Assembly (NCBI GenBank): GCA_031551145.1
Contig: JAVBNZ010000084.1
Span: 1-15,537, forward strand
Source: WRKB01 sp031551145
GTDB taxonomy: Bacteria > Desulfobacterota > Desulfovibrionia > Desulfovibrionales > Desulfovibrionaceae
Reading direction: 5' to 3'
Length of the DNA stretch: 15,537 nt
Part shown: positions 15,011 to 15,537 of the stretch, in pieces
How the letters are laid out: each line of letters opens with the position of its first letter
Position numbering within the stretch: position 1 is the first letter of the stretch
Translations under genes and position numbers: made by a program
Notes under the pieces: model-generated
What the model was told of the DNA's origin: nothing
The model's database searches: none
What the model saw: the letters and a program-made list of their open reading frames with translations, nothing else

Positions 15011-15054
15011 TGGTGCCGAGGGCGGGACTCGAACCCGCACAGGACTGCAACCCC
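15011..15054 (-). other. 3' fragment of a tRNA (probably Leu): attachment-site scar
   Basis: On the minus strand the sequence ends with a T arm GCGGG-TTCGAGT-CCCGC (15022-15038), the acceptor 3' strand CCTCGGC, discriminator A and CCA (15011-15013). The matching 5' half (acceptor GCCGAGG, D arm, anticodon arm) is absent upstream, where unrelated sequence begins near 15055-15060. The deduced acceptor GCCGAGG and the long stretch before the T arm suit tRNA-Leu. Such fragments form when an element integrates into the 3' end of a tRNA gene. Confidence 0.75.
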
Positions 15055-15118
15055 ATAGCGTCAATAGTAAAATCAGATAGTTGCATTCCATTCTAGTACT
15101 GTATATGGCCGCCTATGT

Positions 15119-15145
15119 CCCACAAGTCCCACACAGAGGCCCACA
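15119..15145. repeat. Three CCCACA direct repeats beside the tRNA fragment
   Basis: CCCACA occurs at 15119-15124, 15128-15133 and 15140-15145. These are the only notable items in the 119-nt gap between the tRNA fragment and the small phage-type gene at 15174. They could be arm-type integrase sites of the element extending to the right. Confidence 0.35.
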
Positions 15146-15173
15146 CGGCTCACGGCCCCAGCTTCTCGTGTCC

Positions 15174-15419
15174 TCATATTTCCGGCCGCAGTTCCGGCGG
15201 CAGTTGCCGCCCCAGGCGTTCGCTTTCGTAGCTCTCCCGGCAGTGGTCAACATCGCCGAATATGCGCGCCGCCCTGTCTATGAGTCTGCGCGGCCAGGAG
15301 CGGCGGCCTGTCTGCTCCCATCGCCACGCCCGGCTTGAAAGCGTTTCGTCCGGCCAGCCTCCGGCCAGGGTGTTGACCAGCTGGTCACAAGCTATAAGGA
15401 TGCGCTTTGCCCGGCTCAT
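15174..15419 (-). CDS. Small conserved prophage protein of unknown function
   Basis: This 81-residue protein (MSRAKRILIACDQLVNTLAG onward) contains GGWPDETLSSRAWRWEQTG, then SWPRRLIDRAARIFGDVDHC and ESYESERLGRQLPPELR. From memory, this pattern (a GGWPDET block, then a DHC..S(Y/F)ESER block) occurs in small proteins of prophages and phage islands, often near lysis genes; its function is unknown to me. The start at 15419 has GGAGG 4 nt upstream and overlaps the preceding gene's stop (ATGA), so the two genes are coupled. It is the last gene before the tRNA scar, which fits the end of an integrated element lying to the right. Confidence 0.75.
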   Translation of the reverse strand: MSRAKRILIACDQLVNTLAGGWPDETLSSRAWRWEQTGRRSWPRRLIDRAARIFGDVDHCRESYESERLGRQLPPELRPEI

Positions 15420-15537
15420 ACCGCCTCCAGTTCCTCCAAGGTCTGGGCGGCTTCGGCCGCCTCTTTGCGCAGCCCGCCGGCTTCCATGCAGCGGGCCTTG
15501 TGGGCCAGCGCTCCGGCCATATACAGCCCCAGAAAGC
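15416..15537 (-). CDS. C-terminal 39 residues of a phage-type protein (partial)
   Basis: The frame is open from the right window edge to the TGA at 15416-15418. It reads FLGLYMAGALAHKARCMEAG, then GLRKEAAEAAQTLEELEAV. A short hydrophobic start followed by a charged helical tail is visible. The product cannot be identified from this piece. Its stop overlaps the start of the downstream 81-residue gene by 4 nt, so the two belong to one operon, probably of a prophage. Confidence 0.65.
   Translation of the reverse strand, partial: FLGLYMAGALAHKARCMEAGGLRKEAAEAAQTLEELEAV

Noticed and set aside
14849..15058. Plus-strand frame containing GRDSNPHR
   Set aside because: It is the same kind of artefact, produced by the tRNA fragment at 15011-15054.
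15011..15100. A complete tRNA gene at the right end
   Set aside because: Only the T arm and acceptor 3' strand are present; no 5' acceptor strand, D arm or anticodon arm can be found upstream.

Overview
The window looks like a chromosomal segment of a GC-rich Desulfovibrio-like deltaproteobacterium. This is inferred from gene content and gene order (ispG-proS-xseA-peptidase-xseB-ispA-dxs, a short-form thiC, FlgO-family genes behind a flagellar promoter) and from the style of the integrase remnant. No rRNA is present to settle it.

Left end (1-1424): the start of an unidentified leftward gene lies under a promoter whose -10 is covered by a perfect 11-bp palindrome. Next comes a bidirectional terminator, then a leftward toxin-antitoxin pair (RelE-like toxin followed by an XRE-type antitoxin). 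The toxin reading frame is fused in frame to a degenerate transposase-type helix-turn-helix.

Core (1536-11717, all leftward): ispG, proS, xseA, an exported M23 peptidase, xseB, ispA, dxs and then thiC. Most neighbours overlap by 1 to 10 nt. ispG, ispA and dxs make and extend the isoprenoid precursors. dxs also makes deoxyxylulose 5-phosphate, which feeds thiamine synthesis together with thiC. thiC has its own promoter and a TPP riboswitch. xseA and xseB are the two exonuclease VII subunits, separated by the peptidase gene and a structured 300-bp intergenic region. A strong hairpin lies between proS and xseA.

Rightward block (11814-13547): a near-perfect sigma-28 (FliA) promoter precedes three genes. 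These are a FlgO-family lipoprotein, a small exported protein and a second FlgO-family protein, so the block is probably part of the late flagellar regulon.

Right end (13609-15537): a tRNA-Pro(GGG) gene with promoter and terminator is followed by mobile-element debris. This holds clustered TGACC repeats, a 193-bp element with 18-bp terminal inverted repeats and a TA target duplication, a decayed tyrosine integrase, and the 3' end of a tRNA (probably Leu) with its terminator, which reads as an attachment-site scar. Two overlapping small phage-type genes run off the right edge. One terminal repeat resembling the 193-bp element recurs near position 403-420. I saw no CRISPR array and no clear multi-gene defence system; the most system-like pieces are the toxin-antitoxin locus and the layered mobile-element junction.
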